The position numbers were made by a program, and so were the translations under genes. Positions 25,544-34,913 of a stretch of DNA of 64,000 bases are shown piece after piece. Source of the stretch: Halorhodospira halophila (lineage in GTDB: Bacteria > Pseudomonadota > Gammaproteobacteria > Nitrococcales > Halorhodospiraceae); assembly GCF_016653405.1 (NCBI RefSeq), contig NZ_NHSN01000025.1, positions 248,001 to 312,000 on the forward strand, written 5' to 3'. The first letter of the stretch is position 1. Every line of letters starts with the position of its first letter. The notes beneath the pieces are model-generated. The model had not been told where the DNA came from, did not search any database, and saw only the letters and a program-made list of their open reading frames with translations.

Positions 25544-27454
25544 CTAAATGACAATCTCCGCCAAGTTGCCCTTGCTCTCCAGCCACTCCCGGCGCTGGGC
25601 GGCGGCGCCGCGACCGAGCAGCATGCCCAGCAGGCGCTCGGTCTCCTCCGGGTCGTCGACGGTGAGCTGCACCAGGCGGCGGGTATCCGGGGCCATGGTG
25701 GTCTCGCGCAGCTGGACCGGATTCATCTCGCCCAGGCCCTTGAAGCGGGTCTCCTGCACCTTGCCCTTGATGCGCTCCGCCTCGATGCGGTCGAGGATGC
25801 CCTGGCGCTCGTCGCGATCCAGGGCGTAGAAGGTCTGCTTGCCGACATCGATGCGGTAGAGCGGCGGCATGGCCACGTAGACGTGTCCGCCGGCGACCAG
25901 GGCCGGGAAGTGGCGCTGGAACAGCGCGCAGAGCAGCGTGGCGATATGCGCCCCATCGGGGTCGGCGTCGGCGAGGACGCAGACCTTGTGGTAGCGCAGC
26001 CCGGAGAGGTCGTCGCTGCCCGGATCGACCCCCAGCGCCACGGCGATGTCGTGGACCTCCTGCGAGGCCATGACCTCGTCCGGCGCCACCTCCCAGGTGT
26101 TGAGGATCTTGCCACGCAGGGGCATGACCGCCTGGAACTCCCGCTCGCGCGCCTGCTTGGCGGAACCGCCGGCGGAATCGCCCTCGACCAGGAAGAGTTC
26201 ACTGCGCGCCGGATCCTGCCCGGTGCAGTCGGCCAGCTTGCCCGGCAGCGCCGGCCCGCTGCCGACGCGCTTGCGGGTCACCTTCTTGGCAGCGCGCTGA
26301 CGGCGCTGCGCGGCGCGCACCACCAGATCGACGATCTGCTCGGCGCTCTGGGTATGCTCGTTGAGCCACAGGCTGAAGGCGTCCTTGATGGCTCCGGAGA
26401 CGAAGGCGGCGCAGTTGCGCGAGGAGAGCCGCTCCTTGGTCTGCCCGGCGAACTGCGGCTCGTGCATCTTCACCGACAGGACGTAGCTGATGTGCTCCCA
26501 GACGTCCTCCGGGGCAATCCGCACGCCGCGCGGCAGCAGGTTGCGCAGCTCGCAGAACTCCCGCAGGGCCTCGGTCAGCCCGGTACGCAGGCCGTTGACG
26601 TGGGTGCCGCCCTGGGCGGTGGGGATCAGGTTGACGTAGCTCTCGGCCGGGCCGCTGCCCTCGGGGAGCCAGACCAGGGCGCACTCCATCTCCTCGTGCT
26701 CGGAGCCGAGCCGGGCGGTGAACGGCGGATCCGGCAGGTGCTCGTACTCGGCCACGGCGCCGGCCAGGTAGTCGCGCAGACCGTCCTCGTAATACCAGCT
26801 CAGCACCTCCGGCTCCTGCCCCTCGCCGCCGGTGGCGTCGCGGAGGACGACCGTCAGCCCCGGGCAGAGCACCGCCTTGGCACGCAGCAGGTGCTCGAGC
26901 CGCGCCCGGGAGAAGCGCGGGCTATCGAAGTAGCTGGTATCCGGCCAGAAGCGCAGCGTGGTCCCGGTCTCCCGCGTCTTGCCCACCTGCTCCAACGGCT
27001 CGATGCGCTCCCCTGCGGAGAAAGCGATGGTGTGCTCGGCGCCGTCACGGCGGATGTGCACCTGCAGCCGCGTCGACAGGGCATTGACCACCGAGACGCC
27101 AACCCCGTGCAGGCCGCCGGAGTAGCGGTAGCTCTTACTGGAGAACTTGCCGCCAGCGTGGAGCCGGCCGAGGATCACCTCCACGGCCGGGACCCCTTCG
27201 GTGGGGTGGGTATCCACCGGCATCCCGCGGCCGTCGTCGCTGACCTCCAGCGAACCATCGGCGTGCAGAGTCACCTCGATACGCCGGGCGTGGCCGGCCA
27301 CCGCCTCGTCGACGCTGTTGTCGATGACCTCCTGTGCCAGGTGGTCGGGGCGGTTGGTCTCGGTGTACATGCCGGGGCGCCGGCGCACCGGCTCCAGGCC
27401 GGTGAGGACTTCGATGTCGGTGGCGTCGTAGGTCTGCTGGGTCTTGGTCGTCAT
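25544..27454 (-). CDS. parE: DNA topoisomerase IV subunit B
   Basis: 636 residues. The GHKL ATPase domain (VIDNSVDEAVAGHA; DGRGMPVD; GGLHGVGVSVVNALS) is followed by the transducer domain and the TOPRIM domain with EGDSAGGSAKQAR and the metal-binding ADADPDGAHI, ending in the KGLGEMNPVQLRETTM tail. The size is that of ParE (about 630) rather than GyrB (about 800). ParE pairs with ParC to decatenate daughter chromosomes. parC lies 85 bases downstream on the same strand. Confidence 0.95.
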   Translation of the reverse strand: MTTKTQQTYDATDIEVLTGLEPVRRRPGMYTETNRPDHLAQEVIDNSVDEAVAGHARRIEVTLHADGSLEVSDDGRGMPVDTHPTEGVPAVEVILGRLHAGGKFSSKSYRYSGGLHGVGVSVVNALSTRLQVHIRRDGAEHTIAFSAGERIEPLEQVGKTRETGTTLRFWPDTSYFDSPRFSRARLEHLLRAKAVLCPGLTVVLRDATGGEGQEPEVLSWYYEDGLRDYLAGAVAEYEHLPDPPFTARLGSEHEEMECALVWLPEGSGPAESYVNLIPTAQGGTHVNGLRTGLTEALREFCELRNLLPRGVRIAPEDVWEHISYVLSVKMHEPQFAGQTKERLSSRNCAAFVSGAIKDAFSLWLNEHTQSAEQIVDLVVRAAQRRQRAAKKVTRKRVGSGPALPGKLADCTGQDPARSELFLVEGDSAGGSAKQAREREFQAVMPLRGKILNTWEVAPDEVMASQEVHDIAVALGVDPGSDDLSGLRYHKVCVLADADPDGAHIATLLCALFQRHFPALVAGGHVYVAMPPLYRIDVGKQTFYALDRDERQGILDRIEAERIKGKVQETRFKGLGEMNPVQLRETTMAPDTRRLVQLTVDDPEETERLLGMLLGRGAAAQRREWLESKGNLAEIVI

Positions 27455-27612
27455 CGGATCACGTGGTCGCGGATCGGGCCATTGAGGGTTCGCGCTCAGG
27501 GCGAGCAGTTTCCGGCTCCCGGCGGCAACTTACAAGGGAGCCGTGCACCGGATATCCCGTCCCCCCTCCGGGGCACGGGCGCGAGCGGGCACCCTGCCGG
27601 CTCGACGCTCAT

Positions 27613-27641
27613 TTGACCACCCCTTGCGGCTCCGTTACTTT
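27613..27641 (+). promoter_or_regulatory. Promoter placing the xseB start site at or next to its ATG
   Basis: TTGACC (27613-27618), exactly 17 bases, TACTTT (27636-27641). Transcription would begin near 27648, 2 bases before the ATG at 27650. No Shine-Dalgarno precedes xseB, consistent with a leaderless message. Confidence 0.55.
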
Positions 27642-27649
27642 TCCCCGTC

Positions 27650-27913
27650 ATGAGTGAGAGCGATTCGCAGGAATCCGCCCCCCAGGGCGACCTCCCCGAC
27701 TTCGAGCGCTCGGTGGCCGAGCTCGAGGCACTGATCGAACGCATGGAGCGTGGCGAGCAGAGCCTCGAGGAGGCGCTGCGCGACTTCGAGCGGGGCATCC
27801 ACCTGACCCGCCACTGCCAGAAGGCGCTGGGCGCCGCCGAGCAGAAAGTGGCCATCCTACTCGAGAACAGCGAGGACGGTGATGTCGGCCCGTTTCGACC
27901 CGACGATTCTTGA
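27650..27913 (+). CDS. xseB: Exodeoxyribonuclease VII small subunit
   Basis: 87 residues with the compact XseB helical hairpin: FERSVAELEALIERMERGEQSLEEALRDFERGI is the family signature, followed by CQKALGAAEQKV. XseB binds in several copies to XseA to form ExoVII, which digests single-stranded DNA. It precedes ispA as in many gammaproteobacteria (xseB-ispA-dxs order; dxs is not here). The reading frame has no ribosome-binding site, and the predicted promoter puts the transcript start at the ATG. Confidence 0.92.
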   Translation: MSESDSQESAPQGDLPDFERSVAELEALIERMERGEQSLEEALRDFERGIHLTRHCQKALGAAEQKVAILLENSEDGDVGPFRPDDS

Positions 27914-28805
27914 AGCCCTGGAGGCGGCACTGCCGCCACTGCGCGAACGCGCGGAGCGGGCCCTGGAGGCGGCCCTGCCCGCCGCTGAAGCCCACCCGAC
28001 GGGCCTCCACGAGGCCATGCGCTACGCCGTGCTCGGCGGCGGCAAGCGCATGCGCCCGACCCTGGTCTACGCCACCGGCCGGGCCCTGGACTACACCGGC
28101 AGTGGGCTGGACGCCCCGGCCTGCGCCGTCGAGATGATCCACGCCTATTCGCTCGTCCACGACGATCTGCCCGCCATGGACGATGACGACATGCGCCGCG
28201 GGCAGCCCACCTGCCACCGCGCCTACGACGAACCGACGGCCATCCTGGTCGGCGACGCCCTGCAGGCCCGGGCCTTCGAGCTGCTCGCCGACGGCGAGCG
28301 GGAGGACGCCCCGGCCCCGGCCGCCCGCGCCGGGATGGTGCAGGCACTGGCCCGGGCGGCCGGCTCGCGCGGCATGGTCGGCGGCCAGGCCATCGACCTC
28401 GCCTCCGTCGGGCGCCGGCTCGACGCCGCCGAGCTCGAGGACATGCACATCCACAAGACCGGGGCCCTGATCCGCGCCAGTGTCCAGCTCGGCGCCCTGG
28501 CCAGTGGCCCGACCTGCGCCGCCACCCTCAACGCCCTCGACCGCTACGCCAAGTGCGTCGGTCTCGCCTTCCAGATCCACGACGACGTGCTCGACGTCGA
28601 AGGCGACGCCAAGGCCCTGGGCAAGGAGCAGGGCGCCGACGCAGCCCGGGATAAGCCCACCTACCCGTCAATCCTCGGGCTGCGCCAGTCGCGCGAACTG
28701 GCCGAGCGGCTGGCTGGCGACGCCATCGATGCCCTCGACGGGCTGGGCCCCGGCGCCGATGTACTGCGCGGACTGGCCGCCTACTGCATCCAGCGCCAGG
28801 CCTGA
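27882..28805 (+). CDS. ispA: Polyprenyl synthase: (2E,6E)-farnesyl diphosphate synthase
   Basis: About 307 residues. Both Asp-rich motifs are present: the first in HDDLPAMDDDDMRRG (residues ~93-107) and the second in FQIHDDVLDVEGD (~230-242), with GGKRMRP and the lysine-bearing HKTGAL. It condenses IPP with DMAPP and geranyl-PP to give C15 farnesyl-PP for quinones, undecaprenyl-PP, and carotenoid/bacteriochlorophyll side chains in phototrophs. A GTG at 27879 is possible, but the ATG at 27882 has better spacing from GAGG. It overlaps xseB by 32 bases. Confidence 0.93.
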   Translation: MSARFDPTILEALEAALPPLRERAERALEAALPAAEAHPTGLHEAMRYAVLGGGKRMRPTLVYATGRALDYTGSGLDAPACAVEMIHAYSLVHDDLPAMDDDDMRRGQPTCHRAYDEPTAILVGDALQARAFELLADGEREDAPAPAARAGMVQALARAAGSRGMVGGQAIDLASVGRRLDAAELEDMHIHKTGALIRASVQLGALASGPTCAATLNALDRYAKCVGLAFQIHDDVLDVEGDAKALGKEQGADAARDKPTYPSILGLRQSRELAERLAGDAIDALDGLGPGADVLRGLAAYCIQRQA

Positions 28806-28984
28806 AAGCCCGCCTTCCCGGACAAAAACCCTGCCGAGACCGTCGGGATCGCCCCTTTACAAATATTTAAACTCGTTCCAAATTCAAACCTACCGCTGGA
28901 AGCCGAGACCGAGGCCGCAGAATCATGCTGAACCCCACTTGTCACCCGCCGCACACGACGGGCTCAGACACCAGGAACAAGACC

Positions 28985-29764
28985 ATGGAAGACGTCCAGG
29001 GACGAGCCGACACCCGGCAGATCGAGATCAACAAGGTCGGCATCAAGGACATCCGCCATCCGGTGCGGGTCCGCGACCGCACGGGGCGGGACCAGCACAC
29101 CGTGGCCACCTTCAGCATGTACGTGAACCTGCCGCAACACTTCAAGGGCACGCACATGTCGCGGTTCGTCTCGATCCTCGAGGGCCACGACCGCGAGGTG
29201 ACCGTCGAGTCCTTCCACGAGATGCTCGCCGAGATGACCGACCGGCTCGAGGCCCATTCCGGGCACATCGAGATGGCGTTTCCCTACTTCGTGAACAAGC
29301 AGGCGCCGATCACCGGGGTCGAGAGCCTCATGGACTACGAGGTGACCTTCGTCGGCGAGATTCACGGCGACCGGCACGAAACCTGGGTGCGCGTTGCCGT
29401 GCCGATCACCACACTCTGCCCTTGCTCCAAGGAGATCGCCGACCGTGGCGCCCACAACCAGCGCTCGCTGGTCATCGTGACGGCCCTCATGGACGGTTTT
29501 GTCTGGCTTGAGGAACTCATCGACCTCGTCGAGCAGGAAGGCTCCTGTGAGCTTTACGGGCTCCTCAAGCGCCCGGACGAAAAACACGTGACGGAGCGCG
29601 CCTACGACAACCCGAAGTTCGTCGAGGACGTGGTCCGGGACATCGCCGGCCGCCTCAACGACGATGAGCGCATCGCCGCGTACTCCGTGACCTCCGAGAA
29701 CTACGAGTCCATCCACAACCACTCCGCGTTTGCGCTCATCGAGCAGGACAAGCGGGGGCGCTGA
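28985..29764 (+). CDS. folE2: GTP cyclohydrolase FolE2 (type IB)
   Basis: 259 residues from the ATG at 28985 (AGGA upstream); an ATG at 28925 would add 20 residues. Type IB features: [15 protein letters not shown], the zinc/metal-site Cys in [20 protein letters not shown] (about residue 145) and NHSAFALIE at the C-terminus. It converts GTP to 7,8-dihydroneopterin triphosphate, the first step of folate synthesis. FolE2 works with metals other than zinc and replaces FolE1 in many bacteria. A 119-base AT-rich stretch separates it from ispA (TTTACA at about 28856), so it may have its own promoter. Confidence 0.92.
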   Translation: MEDVQGRADTRQIEINKVGIKDIRHPVRVRDRTGRDQHTVATFSMYVNLPQHFKGTHMSRFVSILEGHDREVTVESFHEMLAEMTDRLEAHSGHIEMAFPYFVNKQAPITGVESLMDYEVTFVGEIHGDRHETWVRVAVPITTLCPCSKEIADRGAHNQRSLVIVTALMDGFVWLEELIDLVEQEGSCELYGLLKRPDEKHVTERAYDNPKFVEDVVRDIAGRLNDDERIAAYSVTSENYESIHNHSAFALIEQDKRGR

Positions 29765-29812
29765 CCCCGCGGCGACACCGCCCCGGCGCGGCCCGGATCA
29801 GCTGCCCCGCCC

Positions 29813-29843
29813 CGCCCGGGGGGCGACCTCCGCCCCCCGGGCG
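29813..29843. terminator. Hairpin terminator after folE2
   Basis: A perfect 13-bp stem, CGCCCGGGGGGCG (29813-29825) with CGCCCCCCGGGCG (29831-29843), loop ACCTC, followed by CCCATTT. Confidence 0.6.
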
Positions 29844-29885
29844 CCCATTTGACATCAATCAATCGCGACCCGTGCATCGACCGCC

Positions 29886-29930
29886 TTGAGTGCGTAGCAT
29901 AGTCCTTGTAGAGTCTCTGACCGTTCGGTC
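29886..29930 (+). promoter_or_regulatory. Promoter and TetR-type operator of the efflux operon
   Basis: TTGAGT (29886-29891), 17-base spacer, TAGAGT (29909-29914). Directly downstream, over the predicted start site near 29921, lies the palindrome GACCG-TT-CGGTC (29919-29930), the usual shape of a TetR-family operator. An isolated perfect TTGACA at 29849 lacks a good -10. Confidence 0.55.
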
Positions 29931-29979
29931 GGTTGGCGAGATGACCGCACCCCGGAACCCGACGTAGGACGCGGAGCCC

Positions 29980-30600
29980 ATGCCCGACAACACCGGTCGC
30001 ACCGAAGCTGCCGAACGGATCGTCGCCGCTGCCAAGCAACTGTTCGCCCGCGAGGGCTACAGCTCGGTGTCGATCCGCGACATCGCCGAGGCCGCCGAAG
30101 TCAGCAAGGCCAATGTCTTCCACCACTTCGCCTCCAAAGAGGAGCTCTACGTGGAGACGCTGCGCCGCTGCTGCGAATCGGCCCGGGCGCTGATCCACGC
30201 CTTCGCCGAGGAAGAGACCCGTGACCCGGCACAGCAGCTGCGGGCCTTCGTCCGCGCCGACCTGCACCCCGCCCTGGACGACCCCGATGCCACCCGGCTG
30301 GTGCTCGCCGAGGCCTTTGACGCCAATCCGTGTCGCGCCCGGACCCTGGTCGACGAGGTCTTCGGTGCCGACTTCCAGCGCATGACAGAGATCTTCTCGC
30401 GCGGCCAGCACACCGGCTCCTGGCGCCGGGACACGAACCCGGCGCTGATGGCGTCACTGATGCTCGCCGCCAACACCTTCTACACCGCTCACCGAGAGGT
30501 CCTGCGCCAGCTTCCCGGCGTGGACTTCGCCGACGACCCTGATCAGTACGCGGATCACGTCGTCGACATCCTGCTCGACGGGATCCAAAAGGAGGCCTAA
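29980..30600 (+). CDS. TetR-family transcriptional regulator
   Basis: 206 residues. The N-terminal helix-turn-helix reads RIVAAAKQLFAREGYSSVSIRDIAEAAEVSKANVFHHFASKEELY (about 13-58), typical of TetR. The C-terminal ligand domain is helical and variable. It heads an operon with an MFP, an RND pump and a TolC homologue and sits just after a palindromic operator, so it probably represses the operon until it binds a pump substrate. Its stop is directly followed by the GTG of the adaptor gene. Confidence 0.88.
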   Translation: MPDNTGRTEAAERIVAAAKQLFAREGYSSVSIRDIAEAAEVSKANVFHHFASKEELYVETLRRCCESARALIHAFAEEETRDPAQQLRAFVRADLHPALDDPDATRLVLAEAFDANPCRARTLVDEVFGADFQRMTEIFSRGQHTGSWRRDTNPALMASLMLAANTFYTAHREVLRQLPGVDFADDPDQYADHVVDILLDGIQKEA

Positions 30601-31755
30601 GTGACTGACTGGCACATGCTCGATTCGTCCCCCGAGGCGCCGGCCCGGCCACGCCGGCTGCGGACGGTGGTCGCCATCATCGCCCTGGCCCTGCTCGCTG
30701 CCGGCTGTGGCGACGATGCCGGCGACAACGACGGGAACGGCGGCGAGGAGGCGCTTTCGGTGACCTGGATCGAGGCCACCGAGGAACAGGTCCGCGAGGT
30801 CCGCAACACCGTCGGCAGCGTCGAGGCCAAGTCGCGCCCGCTGCTCGCCGCCGAGGTCGGTGGCGTCATCGATGCCATCCATGTCGACGAGGGCGCCCGC
30901 GTCGAGCGCGGCGACCTGCTCGCCGAGATCGACCGCGAGGACTACGTCGACGACCGGGATGCCGCGGCCGCCGATGTGGCCCGGCTGACGGCGATGGTCG
31001 GCGTGCAGGAGCGCAACGTGGCCCGCAACCGGGAACTCTACGAGGACGATCACATCTCCGAGGACGAGCTCGACAACGCCGAGGCCGAACTCGAGGCTCG
31101 CGAGGAGGAGCTCGCCTCCGCCCTGGCGCAGTTGCGGCGCGCCGAGCGGGACCTGGAGCGGACCCGGATCCGCGCCGTGGTCGGCGGTGCCGTTGATGAA
31201 CGCCACATCAGCGAGGGCGACTACGTCACCGCCGGCGACTCGGTCTTCCAGCTCATCAATCTGGATCGGCTCAAGGTCCGCCTGCCGGTCTCCGAGAGCC
31301 TGGCCCCGCGGCTCGACAGCGGGACAGAGCTGATCCTGCGCAGCCGCTCCGGCCTGCAGCCAGAGCTGGAGACCACCATCTCGGACCTGCGACCCGGCAT
31401 CCGCGATGCCACCCGCTCGCTGCAGCTGATCGCCGAGGTGGACAACCCCGGCGGCTGGCGCCCCGGGGCCAGCGCCGAGGCGGAGGTGGTGCTCGATGTC
31501 CGCGACGGCCTCGTCCTGCCCAACCAGAGCGTCGTGCGCCGCCCCGCCGGCGAGGTGATCTACGTCCTCGGCGAGGACGGCGGCGCCGTCGAGGAGCGCG
31601 CCGTGGAGGTCGGCACCCGCTTCGGGGACCGCGCCGAAATCCGCGACGGGCTGGAGCCGGGTGAGCGCGTCGTCCTCGACGGCGCGGGCTTTCTCACCGA
31701 CGGCGCCGCCGTGGACGCCGCTCCCCACGAAGGCGACGACGCGGACACGGAGTAA
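30601..31755 (+). CDS. RND efflux periplasmic adaptor (membrane fusion protein), lipoprotein
   Basis: 384 residues from a GTG with AGGAGG 5 bases upstream, the Shine-Dalgarno lying inside the end of tetR. A signal helix ends in the lipobox LAAGC (Cys36). Lipoyl halves flank a coiled-coil hairpin (about residues 115-185, rich in EAELEAREEEL), followed by beta-barrel and membrane-proximal domains. The protein is very acidic (GDDAGDNDGNGGEE after the Cys), as in halophiles. It links the inner-membrane RND pump to the TolC channel encoded downstream. Confidence 0.9.
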   Translation: MTDWHMLDSSPEAPARPRRLRTVVAIIALALLAAGCGDDAGDNDGNGGEEALSVTWIEATEEQVREVRNTVGSVEAKSRPLLAAEVGGVIDAIHVDEGARVERGDLLAEIDREDYVDDRDAAAADVARLTAMVGVQERNVARNRELYEDDHISEDELDNAEAELEAREEELASALAQLRRAERDLERTRIRAVVGGAVDERHISEGDYVTAGDSVFQLINLDRLKVRLPVSESLAPRLDSGTELILRSRSGLQPELETTISDLRPGIRDATRSLQLIAEVDNPGGWRPGASAEAEVVLDVRDGLVLPNQSVVRRPAGEVIYVLGEDGGAVEERAVEVGTRFGDRAEIRDGLEPGERVVLDGAGFLTDGAAVDAAPHEGDDADTE

Positions 31756-31761
31756 CGCACC

Positions 31762-34700
31762 ATGACGCTCTCCGAGCTCTCCATACGCCGCCACGTTCTG
31801 GCGGTGATGATCAGCGCGCTGATCGTGCTCATCGGCGCGATCGCCTATCAGGATATCGGCACCGACCGCATCCCCAATATCGACTTCCCCATGGTCAGCG
31901 TCACCGTCCACCAGGACGGCGCCGACCCGGAGCTGATGGATTCGGCGGTCACCGACGAGGTCGAACGGGCCGTCAACACCGTCCCGGGCATCGACGACAT
32001 CCAGTCGGTCTCCCTGCCCGGGACCTCGGTGGTCACCATCCAGTTCGATCTGGAAGTGGACGTGGACGTGGCCTTCAACGAGGTCAACGCGAAGGTCTCC
32101 GAGATCGTCCAGGACCTGCCCGAGGAGGCGGAGGCACCGGTCGTCGACAAGGTCGAGATGGACGCCCAGCCGATCATGTGGCTCTCCCTGCAGGGAGATC
32201 GCACGGCGCAGGATCTCGACCGCTACGCCCGCAACGAGGTCCGCCCGCAGCTGGAGGGCATCACCGGCGTCGGCGAGGTGCAGATCGGCGGCGCGCGCGA
32301 GCGGACCATGCGCCTGGAGGTCGACCCGGACCGCATGGCCGCCCACAACGTCGACGCTCAGTCGGTCATGCAGGCCCTTGAGGAGGAGCACGCCCAGATG
32401 CCGGGCGGCTTCCTGGTCGGTGGCGAGACCGAAGAGATGCTCAAGCTCGACGTCGAGTACCACGACGCCGAAGGACTCGAGCAGATGATCGTCGCCGGGG
32501 ACGGCGACGAACGCGTGCGCTTTAGCGACATCGGCCGGGTCGAGGACGGCCTGGCGGACATGCGCCAGCTGGCCCGGTTCAACGGCGAGCCGACCATCGG
32601 CCTGGGCGTGGTCAAGATCTCCGGGGCTAACACCGTCGCCATCATCGACGAGGTCAAGGAACGCCTGGACGATCAGATCCGTCCCCAGCTGCCGCCGGGG
32701 CTGGAGCTGCACATCTCCACCGACGAGTCGCAGTTCATCCTCGAGCAGATCGACTCGCTCTACCTGACCATTGCCCTGGGCATCCTCTTCGCTGCCCTGG
32801 TGATGTGGCTGTTCCTGCGCAACCTGCGCTCGACGGCCATCGTCTCGCTGGCGATCCCCGTCTCGCTGATGGCGGCCATCGCGGTGATCCACTTCTTCGG
32901 CTACACGCTGAACTCGATCACCATGCTCGGCATGCTGCTGCTCATCGGCGTGGTGGTGGACGACGCCATCGTGGTGCTGGAGAACATCTACCGCCACCGC
33001 CAGCAGTACCGGGAAGGCCCCATGGCGTCGGCGATTTCCGGCTCCAACGAGGTTTTCTTCGCGGTCATCGCCTCCACCCTGACGCTGATCTCGATCTTCG
33101 GTTCGGTGATCTTCATGGAGGCGATCATCGGTCGGTTCTTCGAATCGTTCGCGGTGGTGGTCGCCTTCGGCGTGCTCGCTTCGAGCATTGTTGCCCTGAC
33201 CCTGATCCCGATGCTCGCCTCCCGCTTCCTCCACGTGCCCGAGCAGGAGGGAGCCTTCTACCGGGCACTGGAACAGGGCTTCAAGGCCATCGAGCGGGTC
33301 TACCGGTGGTCTCTGGGCTACATCCTGCGCTTCCGCTGGACAACCCTGGGCCTGGCGCTGGTCTTTGCCGTCGCGGTGGCTACCGTCATCGCCCCGCGCC
33401 TGGGCGGCGAGTTCGCCCCGGACGAGGACACCGGGGAGTTCATGGTCAATTTCCAGACGCCGCTCGGCTCCGGGATCGAGTACACCGACCGGCAGATGCG
33501 CGAGGTCGAGGCTATCCTTGAGGCGCAGCCGGAGGTGGATCGCTACTTCTCGGCCATCGGCATCGGCGACCGCGGGCAGGTCAACCGCGGCATCGCCTTC
33601 GTCCGCATGGTCGACCGCGACGAGCGGGACGCTTCGCAGCAGGAGGTGGTGCAGCGGATCCGCCCCGAGCTCGCCGAACTGCCCGGGGTACGCGCCTTCG
33701 CCTCCGACGTGCCCTTCGTCCCCGGCCAGCGCGGCGAGCCCCTGCAGTTCGTGGTCACCGGACCCAACGTCGAGGAACTCGGCGATCACGCGCGGGCGAT
33801 CCAGGAGCGCCTGGAGGAGGTCGACGGCATGGGCAGCATCGACCTGGACCTGGATCTGGAGCTGCCCCAGGTGGAGGTCGAGGTGGATCGGGAGCAAGCC
33901 CGGAGTCTGGGCCTGAACGCCCACGACATCGCCCAGACCATCAACGTGCTTGCCGGCGGCTTCGATGTGGCCCGCTTCGACGACGGCCCCGGGGGCCAGG
34001 ACGGGCGGCGCTACGACATCCGCCTCAAGGCCCAGGAGGACATGATCCGCGACATCGACGACCTGCAGCGGATCCAGCTCCTCTCTGAGCACGGCGATAT
34101 GGTGCCGCTGGAGGCGGTGACCACCATGGAGGAGACCTTGGGGCCGGCGGCGATCACCCGCCACAACCTCTCTTACTCGGCGGAGTTCTACGCCGACCCG
34201 GAACTACCACTGGCCGAGGCCGTCGAGGAGCTCAACGCCGTGGCCGACGACGTCCTGCCGCTGAACTTCGACGTGGAGCTGGTCGGCCAGGCCGAGGAGA
34301 TGGAACGGGCCGTCGCCGCCATGCTCTTCGTGCTCTTCCTGGCGGCGACGCTCGTCTATATCGTGCTGGCCAGCCAGTTCAACTCCTTCGTCCAGCCACT
34401 GCTGATCATGGCGGCACAGCCGCTGGCGCTGATCGGCGGACTGCTCGGTCTCTGGGTGGGCGGCTTCACGCTGAACATCTACTCGATGATCGGCATGGTG
34501 TTGCTCATGGGCCTGGTCACCAAGAACGGCATCCTACTGGTGGATCTAACCAACCAGTACCGCGAGAAGCGGGATCTCTCGATCAACGAGGCCCTGGCCG
34601 AGGCGTGCCCCATCCGTCTGCGCCCGGTCCTGATGACCTCGCTGACGCTGATCCTGGCGCTGATCCCGGCGGCGGCCGGCCTGGGTGCCGGAGCCGAGAC

Positions 34701-34857
34701 CAATGCACCGATGGCAGCGGCGATCATCGGCGGTATGATCACGGCCATGCTGCTCACCCTGGCTGTAATACCGGCGGCCTACTCCCTGCTCGAGGGCTAC
34801 CTCGCGCGGCGGGGCTGGGGCCGGCTGAGCAAGATCGCCGAGGACTACTTCGGATGA
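31762..34857 (+). CDS. RND-family efflux transporter (AcrB/MexB-like)
   Basis: 1031 residues with twelve membrane helices and two large periplasmic loops. Proton-relay residues are present: D400/D401 in IGVVVDDAIVVLENIY (TM4) and K921 in GLVTKNGILLVDL (TM10). Charged relay residues and the absence of the CusA methionine set favour a drug/hydrophobe exporter (HAE class) over a heavy-metal pump, although the operon also has a Fur-type regulator and a CDF metal exporter. Six bases separate it from the adaptor gene. Confidence 0.93.
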   Translation: MTLSELSIRRHVLAVMISALIVLIGAIAYQDIGTDRIPNIDFPMVSVTVHQDGADPELMDSAVTDEVERAVNTVPGIDDIQSVSLPGTSVVTIQFDLEVDVDVAFNEVNAKVSEIVQDLPEEAEAPVVDKVEMDAQPIMWLSLQGDRTAQDLDRYARNEVRPQLEGITGVGEVQIGGARERTMRLEVDPDRMAAHNVDAQSVMQALEEEHAQMPGGFLVGGETEEMLKLDVEYHDAEGLEQMIVAGDGDERVRFSDIGRVEDGLADMRQLARFNGEPTIGLGVVKISGANTVAIIDEVKERLDDQIRPQLPPGLELHISTDESQFILEQIDSLYLTIALGILFAALVMWLFLRNLRSTAIVSLAIPVSLMAAIAVIHFFGYTLNSITMLGMLLLIGVVVDDAIVVLENIYRHRQQYREGPMASAISGSNEVFFAVIASTLTLISIFGSVIFMEAIIGRFFESFAVVVAFGVLASSIVALTLIPMLASRFLHVPEQEGAFYRALEQGFKAIERVYRWSLGYILRFRWTTLGLALVFAVAVATVIAPRLGGEFAPDEDTGEFMVNFQTPLGSGIEYTDRQMREVEAILEAQPEVDRYFSAIGIGDRGQVNRGIAFVRMVDRDERDASQQEVVQRIRPELAELPGVRAFASDVPFVPGQRGEPLQFVVTGPNVEELGDHARAIQERLEEVDGMGSIDLDLDLELPQVEVEVDREQARSLGLNAHDIAQTINVLAGGFDVARFDDGPGGQDGRRYDIRLKAQEDMIRDIDDLQRIQLLSEHGDMVPLEAVTTMEETLGPAAITRHNLSYSAEFYADPELPLAEAVEELNAVADDVLPLNFDVELVGQAEEMERAVAAMLFVLFLAATLVYIVLASQFNSFVQPLLIMAAQPLALIGGLLGLWVGGFTLNIYSMIGMVLLMGLVTKNGILLVDLTNQYREKRDLSINEALAEACPIRLRPVLMTSLTLILALIPAAAGLGAGAETNAPMAAAIIGGMITAMLLTLAVIPAAYSLLEGYLARRGWGRLSKIAEDYFG

Positions 34858-34868
34858 GGGGCGGCCCC

Positions 34869-34886
34869 GGGGGCCTGACGGCCCCC
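34869..34886 (+). terminator. Intercistronic hairpin between the RND and tolC-like genes
   Basis: GGGGGCC-TGAC-GGCCCCC, a 7-bp stem 12 bases after the RND stop and 27 bases before the next ATG. It could dampen downstream expression or protect the 3' end of the upstream message. Confidence 0.4.
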
Positions 34887-34913
34887 AAGCCCCTGCGAAA
34901 AGGACCAACGCCC

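Noticed and set aside
25406-27616. A 736-codon plus-strand frame opposite parE
   Set aside because: parE on the minus strand has every expected motif; the plus frame shows none.
28806-28924. A Zur box upstream of folE2
   Set aside because: The AT-rich stretch has no palindrome of the known Zur type, so zinc control of folE2 is not supported.
30454-34164. A 1236-codon open frame antisense to the MFP and RND pump genes
   Set aside because: It mirrors the RND frame codon for codon, lacks a ribosome-binding site and any recognisable domain, and its composition is typical of high-GC antisense openness.
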